From positions 1 to 64,000 of the forward strand of contig NZ_WWCN01000009.1 of the NCBI RefSeq assembly GCF_009857445.1: a DNA stretch of 64,000 bases, given 5' to 3'. Shown here piece by piece: positions 36,667 to 45,860 of the stretch. This DNA comes from Duganella flavida. Lineage in GTDB: Bacteria; Pseudomonadota; Gammaproteobacteria; Burkholderiales; Burkholderiaceae_D. The notes beneath the pieces were generated by a model. It saw only the letters and a list, made by a program, of their open reading frames with translations, was not told where the DNA came from and did not search any database. Within the stretch, counting starts at the first letter, position 1, and each line of letters starts with the position of its first letter. The translations under genes and the position numbers were made by a program.

Positions 36667-37656
36667 TCAGGCTTGCTTGACGGTTTGCTTGATTGTTTGA
36701 TGAATGGCGCCGAACACGGATTTACCGTCGTCCAGCATGTCGATGCGGATGGTGTCGCCAAACGCCATGAACGGCGTGACCGGCTCGCCGCCGGCGATCA
36801 TCTCCAGGCAACGCTGCTCGGCGATGCAGGAATAGCCTTTTTTGCTGTCCTTGTTGGACACGGTGCCGGAACCGATGATGGAACCGGCCCGTACATTGCG
36901 CGACTTGGCCAGGTGGGCAATCAGTTGCGGGAAGTTGAACACCATGTCGACGCCCGCCTGCGGCTTGCCGACCAGCTTGTCGTTCCAGGTCGACAGCAGC
37001 GGCAGGTGGACTTTGCCGCCCTTCCACGCGTCGCCCAGCTCGTCTGGTGTAACGGCCACCGGCGAGAAGCTGGTGGCCGGCTTGGATTGCAGGAAGCCGA
37101 AGCCTTTGGCCAGCTCTTCCGGAATCAGATTGCGCAGCGATACGTCGTTGGCCAGCATAATCAGGCGGATGCGCTGGTGAGCCTGGTCGGGCGTGGAGCC
37201 CATGGCCACATCGTCGGTGATCACACACACTTCTGCTTCGAAATCGATGCCCCACTCTTCACGCGCCAACATGATGTCATCGGTCGGGCCGAGGAAATCG
37301 TCGCTGCCGCCCTGGTACATCAGCGGCTCGTCCCAGAACGAGACCGGCATCTCGGCGCCACGCGCCTTGCGCACCAGCTCGACGTGGTTGACGTAAGCCG
37401 AACCGTCCACCCACTGGAAAGCGCGCGGCAGCGGCGCCATGCAGTTGGCCGGCTCGAAGTCGAAGCTGCGGCGACCGCCGCCCCGGTTCAGTTCCTGATA
37501 GATGGCGTCCAGTTGCGGGGCGATGAAGGTCCAATCGTCGAGGGCGCGCTGCAGGGTGCGGCAGACGCCATCGGCCAGTTGCGCGGTTTTCAGGTCGCGC
37601 GAGACCACCATCAGCTGGCCGTCGCGGGTGCCGTCTTTCAGGGTAGCGAGTTTCAT
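36667..37656 (-). CDS. Fumarylacetoacetate hydrolase family protein
   Basis: 329 residues. FAH-domain features are the metal-binding stretch WGIDFEAEVCVITDDVAMG, then LIMLANDVSLRNLIPEEL, and the late GSIIGSGTVSNKD block. Members of this family hydrolyse acyl-acetoacetates or decarboxylate oxo-acids, with a divalent metal. The exact substrate cannot be read from sequence; no other tyrosine-degradation genes are next to it. Its start overlaps the end of the pseudouridine synthase gene by 4 bp. Confidence 0.88.
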   Translation of the reverse strand: MKLATLKDGTRDGQLMVVSRDLKTAQLADGVCRTLQRALDDWTFIAPQLDAIYQELNRGGGRRSFDFEPANCMAPLPRAFQWVDGSAYVNHVELVRKARGAEMPVSFWDEPLMYQGGSDDFLGPTDDIMLAREEWGIDFEAEVCVITDDVAMGSTPDQAHQRIRLIMLANDVSLRNLIPEELAKGFGFLQSKPATSFSPVAVTPDELGDAWKGGKVHLPLLSTWNDKLVGKPQAGVDMVFNFPQLIAHLAKSRNVRAGSIIGSGTVSNKDSKKGYSCIAEQRCLEMIAGGEPVTPFMAFGDTIRIDMLDDGKSVFGAIHQTIKQTVKQA

Positions 37657-38369
37657 GCGGGTGCCAAGAGAGCGAGTTGTTCAGGCGTCAGATAGCACCA
37701 TTCGCCTTCGTTAAGGTCCAGCGAAGCCAGTTCCAGGTTGCCGATAGCCGAGCGGTGCAGCGCTGCGCAATGGTTGCCGGCAGCTGCCAGCATGCGCTTG
37801 ACCTGGTGGTACTTGCCCTGCTCCAGCACGATTTCCAGCTGGTACTCGCCGCGCTTGACGCAGGTTTGCGCCGCCAGCGGCGCCGGTTCGTCATGCAATT
37901 GCACGCCGGCCAGCATCTGGGCGATCAGCTCGTCAGTAACAGGCTCAGCCGTGGTGGCTTGATAGATTTTCGGTACATGGCGCTTCGGCGACGATTGTGC
38001 GTGGATAAACGCGCCATCGTCCGACATCAACAGCATGCCGGTGGTGTCGTGGTCAAGCCGGCCGACCGGCTGCACATCGCGCCAGGTCAGTTCTTCCGCC
38101 AGCAGGGTCAGCACGCCCGGATGGTGGCTGGGCTTGCGCGAACATTCGAAGTTGGCAGGCTTATGCAGCGCAATGTAGACGTGTTCGCGGTAAACCACGT
38201 CTTCGTCGAACAGGCGGAATACCAGGCCATCGGTCTCGATGCTCTCTTTGTAGTTGTCGTGCACCACGCCGTTGATCGTGACTTCGCCGTCCTCGATCAA
38301 GGTGCGGCAGAATTTGCGGGTGCCATAGCCCTGCGATTGCAGGATGCGGTCCAAGGATAATTTGCTCAT
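37653..38369 (-). CDS. rsuA: RsuA-family 16S rRNA pseudouridine synthase
   Basis: 238 residues from the ATG at 38369, which begins MSKLSLDRILQSQGYGTRKF, an S4 RNA-binding domain. The frame runs 26 codons further upstream without family similarity. The catalytic motif is GRLDHDTTGMLLMSDDG with the active Asp; LEIVLEQGKYHQVKRMLAAA is the RsuA-type end. It should convert U516 of 16S rRNA to pseudouridine. Assignment to RsuA rather than RluE/F relatives is probable, not certain. Confidence 0.85.
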   Translation of the reverse strand: MSKLSLDRILQSQGYGTRKFCRTLIEDGEVTINGVVHDNYKESIETDGLVFRLFDEDVVYREHVYIALHKPANFECSRKPSHHPGVLTLLAEELTWRDVQPVGRLDHDTTGMLLMSDDGAFIHAQSSPKRHVPKIYQATTAEPVTDELIAQMLAGVQLHDEPAPLAAQTCVKRGEYQLEIVLEQGKYHQVKRMLAAAGNHCAALHRSAIGNLELASLDLNEGEWCYLTPEQLALLAPA

Positions 38370-38492
38370 GGGCGCGATTTTACAGGATGCGACTCCTTGA
38401 CGCAGATCAAACCATGCTTGGATTCTATTGATAGACTGAAACTGCATTAGGAATTCGCCTACTGCACCTAGGAATACTCAGCAGGATAGACC

Positions 38493-38753
38493 ATGAACGA
38501 TCTCGCACTCGCCCATGCCGCTGCTCACCGCGCAGCGCTGCTGCTGGAGCGTTACCGCCACGGCGACGCCGAAGGCGCCAGCGTCCAAACTGCCTGGCAT
38601 GACGCCCAGCAAGCGCACTTCCTGGGATGGCTGGAAGCGGGCGGCTTCACAAAAGAAAACAGCGGCACGCAGCCGCTGTTTTCAGTCCCACAAAGGAACT
38701 TATATGAGGAATCGAAATTCTCTCTACTCCGCATCAATGATGCAGCTGAGTAG
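38493..38753 (+). CDS. Small hypothetical protein, possibly with altered 3' end
   Basis: 86 residues, no family recognised. The first about 50 residues (helical, MNDLALAHAAAHRAALLLER) look like a normal small cytoplasmic protein and have normal codon use. The last about 35 residues run straight through a strong terminator-like hairpin (38655-38683) and then into AT-rich sequence. It is likely that the gene once stopped before the hairpin and lost its stop. AGGAT-type ribosome site before the ATG. Confidence 0.4.
   Translation: MNDLALAHAAAHRAALLLERYRHGDAEGASVQTAWHDAQQAHFLGWLEAGGFTKENSGTQPLFSVPQRNLYEESKFSLLRINDAAE
38655..38683 (+). terminator. Terminator-like hairpin inside a small ORF
   Basis: GAAAACAGCGGC and GCCGCTGTTTTC are perfect 12-bp arms around ACGCA. 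A-run before and T-run after are typical of a Rho-independent terminator, but it sits within the reading frame of the 38493 ORF. Downstream, 38754-38909 is AT-rich with no supported gene. Confidence 0.6.
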
Positions 38754-38909
38754 TTCTCTACGTTGTACTACACAACCGGAAAGTGTTTATATTTGCCCCC
38801 CCTAGGTAAGAACTACAACACCAATATAGTTCAAGGAAAGCGATCTGCAAGTGAAACCGAGGCTGGATTGATAATATTAATCGCCCAGCCAGTCATCCTA
38901 TCACTTATG

Positions 38910-39947
38910 CTAATGCAAGCTAGGCCGTGCAGTCTCCACCGCCGACTTCATGGCGCCTGCGCCCATCGCCGCACCAAATTTCTTCAGCACACGTTCCGGC
39001 AAGCCTTCGTGCTGGGTGTAGTCAACGATGTCTTCCGCCTTGATGACGTCGCGCGCCACGCTGTCGACGGTGCCGTAGGCATCCGCCAGGCCCATGTCGA
39101 TGGACTTGGCGCCGGTCCAGAACAGGCCGGAGAACATCTCCGGCGTTTCCTTCAGGCGCTTGCCGCGGCCGTTGCGCACCACCTGGATAAATTGTTCGTG
39201 AATTTCGTTGAGCATGGTTTGCGCGTGTTGCTTGTGTTTTTCGGTCAGCGGGCTGAACGGGTCCATGAAGCCTTTGTTCTCGCCAGCAGTCAACAGACGT
39301 CGCTCAACTCCAACTTTTTCCATGATGCCGGTGAAGCCGAAGCCATCCATCAGCACGCCGATCGAACCGATGATGCTGGCTTTGTTGACGTAGATGCGGT
39401 CGGCGCCGGCGGCAATGTAGTAGCAGCCCGAAGCGCAGATTTCGTCCACGACAACGTACAGGGGCTTGCCGGGATAGCCCTTGCGCAGGCGGATCATTTC
39501 ATCGACGATCATGCCGGCCTGCACTGGGCTGCCGCCCGGGCTGTTGATGTGCAGCACCACCGCCACCGAGCCGGTGTCAGAAAACGCCTTATTCAGCGCC
39601 GGAATCACCACCGCCGCCGAGCCACTGCCCTCGGACTCAATCGAACCTTCCACCTCGATCAGCGCCGTGTGGCGGCCCAGCGTTTCGCCGTCCGAGCCGG
39701 TCCAGCTGAAGTCGAAGTAGGCGCTCAGCGCAAACACCACCACCAGCAAGGTCAGCGCCTTGAAGAAAATGCCCCAGCGGCGTGACGCTTTTTGTTCTTT
39801 GAGAGTGGCAAACACCAGTTTTTCCAGCACCTCGCGCTCCCAGTTGGAAGCGCTGACGGCCGCCGGCTTGGCGGGCTGCACTTCAGGCGCGGGGGCAGGC
39901 GTTGGTGCAGGTGCTGGGGTGCTGCCGGGTTCGAGATCGTCGCTCAT
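38910..39947 (-). CDS. S49 family signal-peptide peptidase (SppA-type)
   Basis: 345 residues: a Pro/Ala-rich cytoplasmic N-terminus, one transmembrane helix (about 62-80) and a periplasmic S49 domain. The domain contains VVLHINSPGGSPVQAG, the catalytic Ser in DEICASGCYYIAAGADRIY, and ASIIGSIGVLMDGFGFTGIM. The short form, with a single peptidase domain, cleaves remnant signal peptides in the membrane or other membrane proteins. The gene order with the Rieske and HAD genes and rluC suggests one transcription unit. Confidence 0.9.
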   Translation of the reverse strand: MSDDLEPGSTPAPAPTPAPAPEVQPAKPAAVSASNWEREVLEKLVFATLKEQKASRRWGIFFKALTLLVVVFALSAYFDFSWTGSDGETLGRHTALIEVEGSIESEGSGSAAVVIPALNKAFSDTGSVAVVLHINSPGGSPVQAGMIVDEMIRLRKGYPGKPLYVVVDEICASGCYYIAAGADRIYVNKASIIGSIGVLMDGFGFTGIMEKVGVERRLLTAGENKGFMDPFSPLTEKHKQHAQTMLNEIHEQFIQVVRNGRGKRLKETPEMFSGLFWTGAKSIDMGLADAYGTVDSVARDVIKAEDIVDYTQHEGLPERVLKKFGAAMGAGAMKSAVETARPSLH

Positions 39948-39966
39948 GGATTGCTTTATTAGTTAG

Positions 39967-40332
39967 TCAGGCACGCGCGGGACGCACGTAATCATCCGGT
40001 TGCCAGTAAATCTGCTGGTCGTGTTCGGTCACAGCAATCGGACGCAAGCGGCCGCCGCGGCATGGGCCGCCGGCGCACTGCCCGCTTTCCGGCACGTAAA
40101 TCGCACCGTGGGTCGAGCACATCAAGTACAGCTTGCTGGATTCGAAGAAGTCGCCTTCATTCCAGTCCAGTTCGATCGGCACGTGGGCGCAGCGGTTCAG
40201 GTAGGCATAGGCCGTGCCGCGATGACGCACCACGAAACCGGTGGCATCCTCGCCGCCAGCAGTGAGCGCAAAGCGCACGCCCTTGCCGCCATCCACGATG
40301 GCGTCCGAGGCGCAGATCAAAATATCATCCAT
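39967..40332 (-). CDS. Rieske [2Fe-2S] protein
   Basis: 121 residues from the ATG at 40332, which overlaps the HAD-gene stop as ATGA; an upstream in-frame start at 40353 is less likely. The cluster ligands are Cys-Ala-His in NRCAHVPIELDW and Cys-Ser-Thr-His in LMCSTHGAIY, the C-x-H...C-x2-H pattern. It has no membrane anchor or oxygenase domain, so it is a small soluble ferredoxin-like protein. Partner unknown. Confidence 0.85.
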   Translation of the reverse strand: MDDILICASDAIVDGGKGVRFALTAGGEDATGFVVRHRGTAYAYLNRCAHVPIELDWNEGDFFESSKLYLMCSTHGAIYVPESGQCAGGPCRGGRLRPIAVTEHDQQIYWQPDDYVRPARA

Positions 40333-40991
40333 CAAGCATGCTCGCTCAGCCACTGATGCAGCTCAGCCACGGTCTTGGCCGAGTACAGCGGCTGGCAAGC
40401 GTGCAGCTGCTCGACCGGATGGGCGCCGTATTCGACCGCGATACCAGCCGCACCGGCATTGCTGGCCATCAGCAGATCGTGGGTCGTATCGCCGATCATC
40501 ACGGTACGTCGCATATCCTGGCCCAACTCGCGCGTCAGCTCTTGCAGCATGGCTGGGTGCGGTTTGGAGAAGGTTTCGTCTGCGCAACGCGTAGCGTCAA
40601 ACAAGGACAATACTTTGACATCATTCATGGCACGGTTCAAGCCAACCCGGCTCTTGCCAGTGGCCACGGCCAGGAAATAGCCGGCCTGCGACAGTTCGTC
40701 CAGCATGTCGTGCACGCCGGGGAACAGGCTGACCTCGTGATCGCGCGACAAGAAATGGTAGCGGTAGCGCTCCACCATGCGCGGGTAGAAGGCCGGATCG
40801 ACGTCCGGCAGCACGGCCTGCATAGCTTCATGCAGGCCGAGGCCGATGACATGGGCGGCACGGTCGTCGCTCGGCACCGGCAATTTCAGGTCGCGCGCGG
40901 CAGCCTGGATGCACTTTACGATCGTTGAAGTTGAATCCATCAACGTTCCATCCCAATCGAAGACGATCAGATCAAATTGCTTTCTTGGCAT
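40332..40991 (-). CDS. HAD-superfamily phosphatase (Gph-like)
   Basis: 219 residues. Motif I is DWDGTLMDS with the nucleophilic Asp; motif II lies near AVATGKSR; motif III/IV is KPHPAMLQEL followed by VMIGDTTHDLLMASNAGAAG. The cap and size fit phosphoglycolate phosphatase-like enzymes. Its location beside rluC is common in betaproteobacteria. The substrate is not certain. It starts 10 nt after the rluC stop. Confidence 0.87.
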   Translation of the reverse strand: MPRKQFDLIVFDWDGTLMDSTSTIVKCIQAAARDLKLPVPSDDRAAHVIGLGLHEAMQAVLPDVDPAFYPRMVERYRYHFLSRDHEVSLFPGVHDMLDELSQAGYFLAVATGKSRVGLNRAMNDVKVLSLFDATRCADETFSKPHPAMLQELTRELGQDMRRTVMIGDTTHDLLMASNAGAAGIAVEYGAHPVEQLHACQPLYSAKTVAELHQWLSEHA

Positions 40992-41001
40992 TTGTTTGCG
41001 A

Positions 41002-41985
41002 TTAGTTAAGAGGTTTGCCCAAGCTTACCAAGAATCGCTCGCATTCGGCGGCCAATGGCGCGTTCAGCGTCATGTTTTTGCCAGATTCAGGATGAGTAAA
41101 GGTAATTTGATGCGCGTGCAGGAACATGCGCTTGAGCGCACCACGGGTGTCGGTTGCTTTTTGCAGCGCCTTGTTCAACGCGAAATCGCCGTATTTGTCG
41201 TCACCAACGATGGGGAAGCCCGACGATGACAAGTGTACGCGGATCTGGTGCGTACGACCGGTCTTCAGTTCGGCTTCCAACAAGGCATAGCCTTCGAATT
41301 TCTTCAGCAGGCTAAAGATAGTGTGCGACGGCTGGCCGCCCTCGTCGGACACCGTGACGCGGCGCTCGCCGTCAGCGGTGGTGTATTTATGCAGGGCCAG
41401 CTTGATGTGCTGGCGCGCATTTTTCCAGTCGCCCGCCACCATGGTCAGGTAGCGCTTGTCAGTCAGGCCGTCGCGCATCTGTTCATGCAGGCTGGTCAGG
41501 GCGGAACGTTTCTTGGCCAACAACAGCAGGCCCGAGGTTTCACGGTCGAGGCGGTGCACCAGTTCCAGGAACTTGGCGTCCGGACGCGAGGCGCGCAACT
41601 GCTCGATCACACCAAACGACACGCCGGAACCGCCGTGCACGGCCACGCCGGCCGGCTTGTCGATCACCAGCAGGTGGCTGTCTTCAAAAATAATCTTGAA
41701 TTCGGCCGCTGGAACGTGATTATCCGGCTTTTCCGCCAGGCGGATCGGCGGAATCCGTACTACATCGCCTTGTACCAAGCGGTACAGTTGGTCGATACGA
41801 CCTTTGTTAACGCGCACTTCACCCGAGCGCAGGATGCGATAGACGTGGCTTTTCGGCACGCCTTTGCAAATGCGCAACAGGTAGTTATCGATCCGTTGAC
41901 CGGCTTCTTCTTCAGTGATGGTGACGAATTGGGCTTGCAGCGGGGCGGACGTTGAAGCGGGAACAACATCTTTTTGCATCTTCAT
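41002..41985 (-). CDS. rluC: RluC-type 23S rRNA pseudouridine synthase
   Basis: 327 residues from the ATG at 41985 (MKMQKDVVPAST). The longer frame from 42057 adds 24 non-family residues. N-terminal S4 domain (RIDNYLLRICKGVPKSHVYR) and catalytic motif HRLDRETSGLLLLAKKRSAL. C-terminal GRTHQIRVHLSSSGFPIVGD is the RluA-family signature. RluC modifies U955, U2504 and U2580 in E. coli 23S rRNA. It faces rne across a long intergenic region, as often seen for rluC and rne. Confidence 0.92.
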   Translation of the reverse strand: MKMQKDVVPASTSAPLQAQFVTITEEEAGQRIDNYLLRICKGVPKSHVYRILRSGEVRVNKGRIDQLYRLVQGDVVRIPPIRLAEKPDNHVPAAEFKIIFEDSHLLVIDKPAGVAVHGGSGVSFGVIEQLRASRPDAKFLELVHRLDRETSGLLLLAKKRSALTSLHEQMRDGLTDKRYLTMVAGDWKNARQHIKLALHKYTTADGERRVTVSDEGGQPSHTIFSLLKKFEGYALLEAELKTGRTHQIRVHLSSSGFPIVGDDKYGDFALNKALQKATDTRGALKRMFLHAHQITFTHPESGKNMTLNAPLAAECERFLVSLGKPLN

Positions 41986-42241
41986 TTGCTCTGTCTTCCC
42001 AGAAATCTCTCTAAGTCCTTCATTTTGAATATATAATCGTTTCGCTGCGGTTCTCACTGCGGCAAGTGTAAGAATAAAAGCACATTTTACACAGGGGCGT
42101 CTCCACTGGCCTCGCCAAATTGCAAATTCAGAGGAAAAAATGTATGCGCACCATTCCTGACCGAATCAGGGTTGCACCGTAGTTGTAATCGGATGGCGAC
42201 AGGAATGCTGAAGAAGAATGATTGGATAGTAAGGATAAAGT

Positions 42242-42274
42242 CCGGTCAGCCAGATCATAAGTTGGGCTGGCCGG
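42242..42274 (+). other. Stem-loop in rne leader
   Basis: CCGGTCAGCC (42242-42251) pairs with GGCTGGCCGG (42265-42274) over 10 bp with one G-U pair and a 13-nt loop. It may be a structural element of the leader. Confidence 0.45.
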
Positions 42275-42469
42275 TTGATGAGTAGTTGATAACGCTTGCC
42301 GTTTTCGTCAGACCCCATGCTCGCTGCAAGCTCGACCGCTGGCTGATACCGGCCCGGTCATGGAAGTTGCAACACTTGTAGTATAAAAGCTGGTCGAGTC
42401 TGGCCATTTAGACGCTGCTCTCCGTCTGTTCTTTTCTGCCGTCCGTTGGGGCCGCATGGAGAACTACAG

Positions 42470-42589
42470 ATGAAGCGAGCACTCGGCATGTCGATTAACC
42501 TCATGCGCCCAGTTGTGGCCGCTCTTCGCAGCCACACAGGATGGGCATACCCACCGCAATCACTCCAATTCTCGCGCATATCCCTGTAG
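42470..42589 (+). CDS. Possible upstream ORF in rne leader
   Basis: A 39-codon frame starting MKRALGMSINLMRP, with GGAG eight nt before its ATG, ends 64 nt before the rne start. Composition is compatible with coding, but no family is known and such ORFs arise by chance in GC-rich leaders. It could also couple ribosome passage to rne expression. Confidence 0.2.
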   Translation: MKRALGMSINLMRPVVAALRSHTGWAYPPQSLQFSRISL

Positions 42590-42592
42590 CTT

Positions 42593-42622
42593 GCTGTACC
42601 GGACCTAGAAAAACCGGACAGC
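42593..42622 (+). other. Stem-loop close to the rne start
   Basis: GCTGT-A-CCGG pairs with CCGG-ACAGC, 9 bp with one bulged A and an 11-nt A-rich loop, ending 31 nt before the ATG. Location resembles that of autoregulatory hairpins in enterobacterial rne leaders, but the sequence is different. Confidence 0.45.
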
Positions 42623-42653
42623 ACACATGGCCCAAGGGTCGCGGAGTTAATAA

Positions 42654-45600
42654 ATGAAACGCATGTTGTTTAATGCTACGCAGCAAGAAGAGCTGCGCGT
42701 AGCGATCGTCGATGGTCAGAAACTGATCGATATCGACATCGAAACCGCCGGACGCGAACAGCGCAAGTCCAACATCTACAAAGGCGTGATCACCCGCATC
42801 GAACCATCGCTCGAAGCTTGCTTCGTCAGCTATGGTGAAGATCGCCACGGTTTCCTCCCATTCAAAGAAGTAGCACGCACTTACTTCAAAGAAGGCGTCG
42901 ATGTACGCAATGCTTCCGTCAAGGAAGCGCTGCGCGAAGGCCAGGAAATCATGGTGCAGGTGGAGAAGGAAGAGCGCGGCAACAAAGGCGCCGCCTTGAC
43001 CTCCTTCGTCTCGCTGGCTGGCCGTTACCTGGTCCTGATGCCAAACAACCCGCGCGGTGGTGGTGTTTCCCGCCGTGTTGAAGGTGAAGAGCGTCAGGAA
43101 CTGCGCGAAACCATGGACAAACTGGACCTGCCGCCAGGCATGTCGGTGATCGCCCGCACTGCCGGCATCGGCCGCAGCGTGGAAGAACTGCAGTGGGATT
43201 TGAACTACCTGATGCAACTGTGGCGCGCAATTGAAGGCGCCGGCAAGTCGGCTTCGGGCGCGTTCCTGATCTACCAGGAATCGTCGCTGGTGATCCGCGC
43301 GATTCGCGACTACTTCCAGCCGGATATCGGCGAGATCCTGATCGATACCGACGAGATCTACGAGCAAGCTCATCAGTTCATGAGCCACGTGATGCCCGAC
43401 ATGGTGCACCGTGTAAAACGCTACAGCGACGACGTCCCGCTGTTCTCGCGTTTCCAGATTGAACACCAGATCGAAACCGCCTACTCGCGCACCGTGCCGC
43501 TGCCATCGGGCGGCGCCATCGTCATCGACCACACCGAAGCACTGGTGTCGGTTGACGTCAACTCGGCGCGCGCCACCCGCGGTTCCGACATTGAAACCAC
43601 CGCTTTCCACACCAACTGCGAAGCTGCTGAAGAAGTCGCCCGCCAGCTGCGCCTGCGCGACTTGGGCGGCCTGATCGTGATCGACTTCATCGACATGGAA
43701 GTGGCCAAGAACCAGCGCGAAGTGGAACAGCGCCTGAAAGACGCCCTGCACCACGACCGTGCCCGCGTCCAGATGGGCAAGATCTCCCGCTTCGGCCTGA
43801 TGGAACTGTCGCGCCAGCGTCTGCGTCCGTCGCTGTCGGAAGGTTCGCACGTGACCTGCCCACGCTGCTCGGGCACCGGCCACATCCGTGATACCGAATC
43901 GTCGGCCCTGCAAGTCCTGCGCATCATCCAGGAAGAGGCGATGAAGGAAAACTCGGCCACCATCCACGTGCAAGTGCCTGTGGACGTCGCTGCTTTCCTG
44001 CTGAATGAAAAGCGTGGCGAAGTGCTGAAGATCGAAACCCGCCACCGCATCACCATCATCCTGGTGCCGAACAAGCACCTGGAAACCCCGCACTACAAGC
44101 TGGAGCGTATCAAGCACGACGATCCACGCCTGGAAGACAGCCAAGCCAGCTACACCCTGGCCGAGCACGCCGAAACCGACCTGGCCTACAGCAAGCGCCA
44201 GAAGGAAGAAACCAAGCCGCGCCAGGAAGCCATGGTCAAGACCATCACCCCTGAGCAACCAGCACCGCTGGTTGAGCGCAAGCCGACCGAGACCGTTATC
44301 AAGCCAGCCCCGGCTCCAGTGCCTGCGCCAGCCGAACAAGGTTTCTTCGCCAAGCTGATCGGTTTCTTCACCGGCAAGCCAGCTGCACCAGCCCTGCCAC
44401 AGCAGCCGACCATCGTGGTTAAAGCCCCAGCCGGCGGCGATCGCGGTGACCGCAACGCCCGTGGCCCACGTGGCCGCAACCGCAACGCCAAAGGCGGCCG
44501 CGGTGAGCGCGAAGAGAAAGAACCAGGCGCAGCCAAGGAAGAAGGTAAAGCAGCGGACGCCAATGGCCGTCCACCACGCCAGCCGCGTCCTCCGCGCGAA
44601 CCGCGTGAGCCACGCGAGCAGGCAGCAGAAGGCCAGGCACGCGAACGTGCAGAACGTCCTGAGCGCGCCGAGCGTCCGGAACGTGCTGAGCGTGCAGAAC
44701 GCGGTGAGCGTCCAGAGCGCAAGCCACGCGAACCACGTGCCGACAAAGCACCAGTCGAAGCCAAGGCAGACGAGCTGGCACTGAGCGCAGCCGTACCGTC
44801 GACCGGCCCAGTGGTAGACGCCGCAGCCAGCATCCTGAAATCGGCGCCCAACGCCGGTCCTGAGGGTGATGACAACGAAGTGGCAGTGGACGGCGAAGAG
44901 CCGCGCCGCCGTCGCCGTCGTGGTGGCCGCAACCGCAATCGCCGTGAACGCGAAGGCGTGGAAGGCCAGGAATTGGCAGAAGGCGCAGAAGGCGAACAAG
45001 CTGAACTGAGCTTCTCGCCAGTCGCTGACGTCGCCGAGGCAGCAGCTGCTGCCGCCGTTGCACCAGCAGCGCCAGCAGCAGAAGCGCCAACCGCTCCAGT
45101 AGCTGAAGTTGCCGCCCCGGCAGAAGCCGCTCCGCCAGCACCCGCTGCACCGGTCGCCGAGCAAGCCGCACCAGTGGCCGCTCCAGCACCAGCAGTTGAA
45201 GCAGCCGCTCCAGTTGTCGAAGCCGCAGCAGCAGCGCCGGTTGAAGTTGCAGCGCCAGTCGTCGCCGCCGTGGAAGCCGCTCCAGCGCCAGCCGCTGTGG
45301 TGGAAGCCGCTCCGGTCGTGGAAGCCGTCGCCGCCCCAGTGGCAGCGGAAGCGCCTCTGGCTGCCGAGCCTGTCGTTGCCGCCGCAGTGGAAGCCCCAGC
45401 TGCCGTCGAAGCGCCAGCCATGGTCGCCGAAGTAGCCGCATCGGTAGCCGCCGAGCCGGCACCAGCAGCACCGCTGGTTGCCGAGCCGGTTGCCCCAGTT
45501 GCCGCTGCACCGGCTCCGGCTCCGGCCCCAGCCCCAGCAGCGCCAGCGCCAGCGCCAGCAGCATCGGCCCCGATCGACCTGCAATCCGTGCTGAACTCGG

Positions 45601-45755
45601 CCGGCCTGACCCTGGCCGCCACCGACCCAGCCAAACTGCGCGCTGCGCAGGAAGCTGCCGCGCAACTGGTACAGCCAGTGCGCGTGCCACGCGAGCGCAA
45701 GCCGCTGCCAGCGCAAGTTGACGAGCCGCTGGTTCAAGTCGACACCCGCCGTTAA
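42654..45755 (+). CDS. rne: RNase E, endoribonuclease of the RNA degradosome
   Basis: 1,033 residues. N-terminal catalytic half: [20 protein letters not shown], an S1 RNA-binding domain (about 37-125), the DNase I-like part with [15 protein letters not shown] and LIVIDFIDM (metal-binding Asp residues), and the Zn-link CPRCSGTGH (Cys-x2-Cys) that holds the tetramer. The C-terminal half from about 540 is disordered: an Arg-rich block (about 590-700) that probably binds RNA, then a very long Ala/Pro/Glu/Val repeat (about 790-990). It initiates mRNA decay and rRNA/tRNA processing at the inner membrane. Confidence 0.97.
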   Translation: MKRMLFNATQQEELRVAIVDGQKLIDIDIETAGREQRKSNIYKGVITRIEPSLEACFVSYGEDRHGFLPFKEVARTYFKEGVDVRNASVKEALREGQEIMVQVEKEERGNKGAALTSFVSLAGRYLVLMPNNPRGGGVSRRVEGEERQELRETMDKLDLPPGMSVIARTAGIGRSVEELQWDLNYLMQLWRAIEGAGKSASGAFLIYQESSLVIRAIRDYFQPDIGEILIDTDEIYEQAHQFMSHVMPDMVHRVKRYSDDVPLFSRFQIEHQIETAYSRTVPLPSGGAIVIDHTEALVSVDVNSARATRGSDIETTAFHTNCEAAEEVARQLRLRDLGGLIVIDFIDMEVAKNQREVEQRLKDALHHDRARVQMGKISRFGLMELSRQRLRPSLSEGSHVTCPRCSGTGHIRDTESSALQVLRIIQEEAMKENSATIHVQVPVDVAAFLLNEKRGEVLKIETRHRITIILVPNKHLETPHYKLERIKHDDPRLEDSQASYTLAEHAETDLAYSKRQKEETKPRQEAMVKTITPEQPAPLVERKPTETVIKPAPAPVPAPAEQGFFAKLIGFFTGKPAAPALPQQPTIVVKAPAGGDRGDRNARGPRGRNRNAKGGRGEREEKEPGAAKEEGKAADANGRPPRQPRPPREPREPREQAAEGQARERAERPERAERPERAERAERGERPERKPREPRADKAPVEAKADELALSAAVPSTGPVVDAAASILKSAPNAGPEGDDNEVAVDGEEPRRRRRRGGRNRNRREREGVEGQELAEGAEGEQAELSFSPVADVAEAAAAAAVAPAAPAAEAPTAPVAEVAAPAEAAPPAPAAPVAEQAAPVAAPAPAVEAAAPVVEAAAAAPVEVAAPVVAAVEAAPAPAAVVEAAPVVEAVAAPVAAEAPLAAEPVVAAAVEAPAAVEAPAMVAEVAASVAAEPAPAAPLVAEPVAPVAAAPAPAPAPAPAAPAPAPAASAPIDLQSVLNSAGLTLAATDPAKLRAAQEAAAQLVQPVRVPRERKPLPAQVDEPLVQVDTRR

Positions 45756-45773
45756 TCCGCAAGGATAGACAGC

Positions 45774-45804
45774 AAAAAAGGGAAGCCTAGTGCTTCCCTT
45801 TTTT
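45774..45804 (+). terminator. Rho-independent terminator of rne
   Basis: AAAAAAGGGAAGC and GCTTCCCTTTTTT form a 13-bp stem with a 5-nt loop (CTAGT), followed by further T residues, 18 nt after the rne stop. Confidence 0.92.
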
Positions 45805-45860
45805 TATCATGCTATCGTAGCTGTCTGAGTCATTAGCAAGTGCATTTCCTAAACAGCAAT

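Larger units (their letters stand above)
42058..42653 (+). promoter_or_regulatory. Long leader and promoter region of rne
   Basis: About 600-670 nt between divergent rluC and rne hold no supported protein gene except one possible 39-residue ORF. RNase E mRNAs are known in enterobacteria for a long 5' untranslated region through which the enzyme cuts its own message. Two clear hairpins lie here (42242-42274 and 42593-42622). No strong -10/-35 pair could be chosen with confidence. Confidence 0.6.

Noticed and set aside
38704..38805. A 33-codon frame (MRNRNSLYSASMMQL...) with AAAGGAAC upstream
   Set aside because: It begins after a terminator-like hairpin in AT-rich sequence and has no recognisable features; chance is as likely as a gene.
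42501..45737. A 1,078-codon minus-strand frame opposite rne
   Set aside because: It is a shadow of the GC-rich rne gene. It is dominated by Trp/Gly/Cys-rich or Phe-rich low-complexity sequence and has no domain; rne itself is unmistakable.
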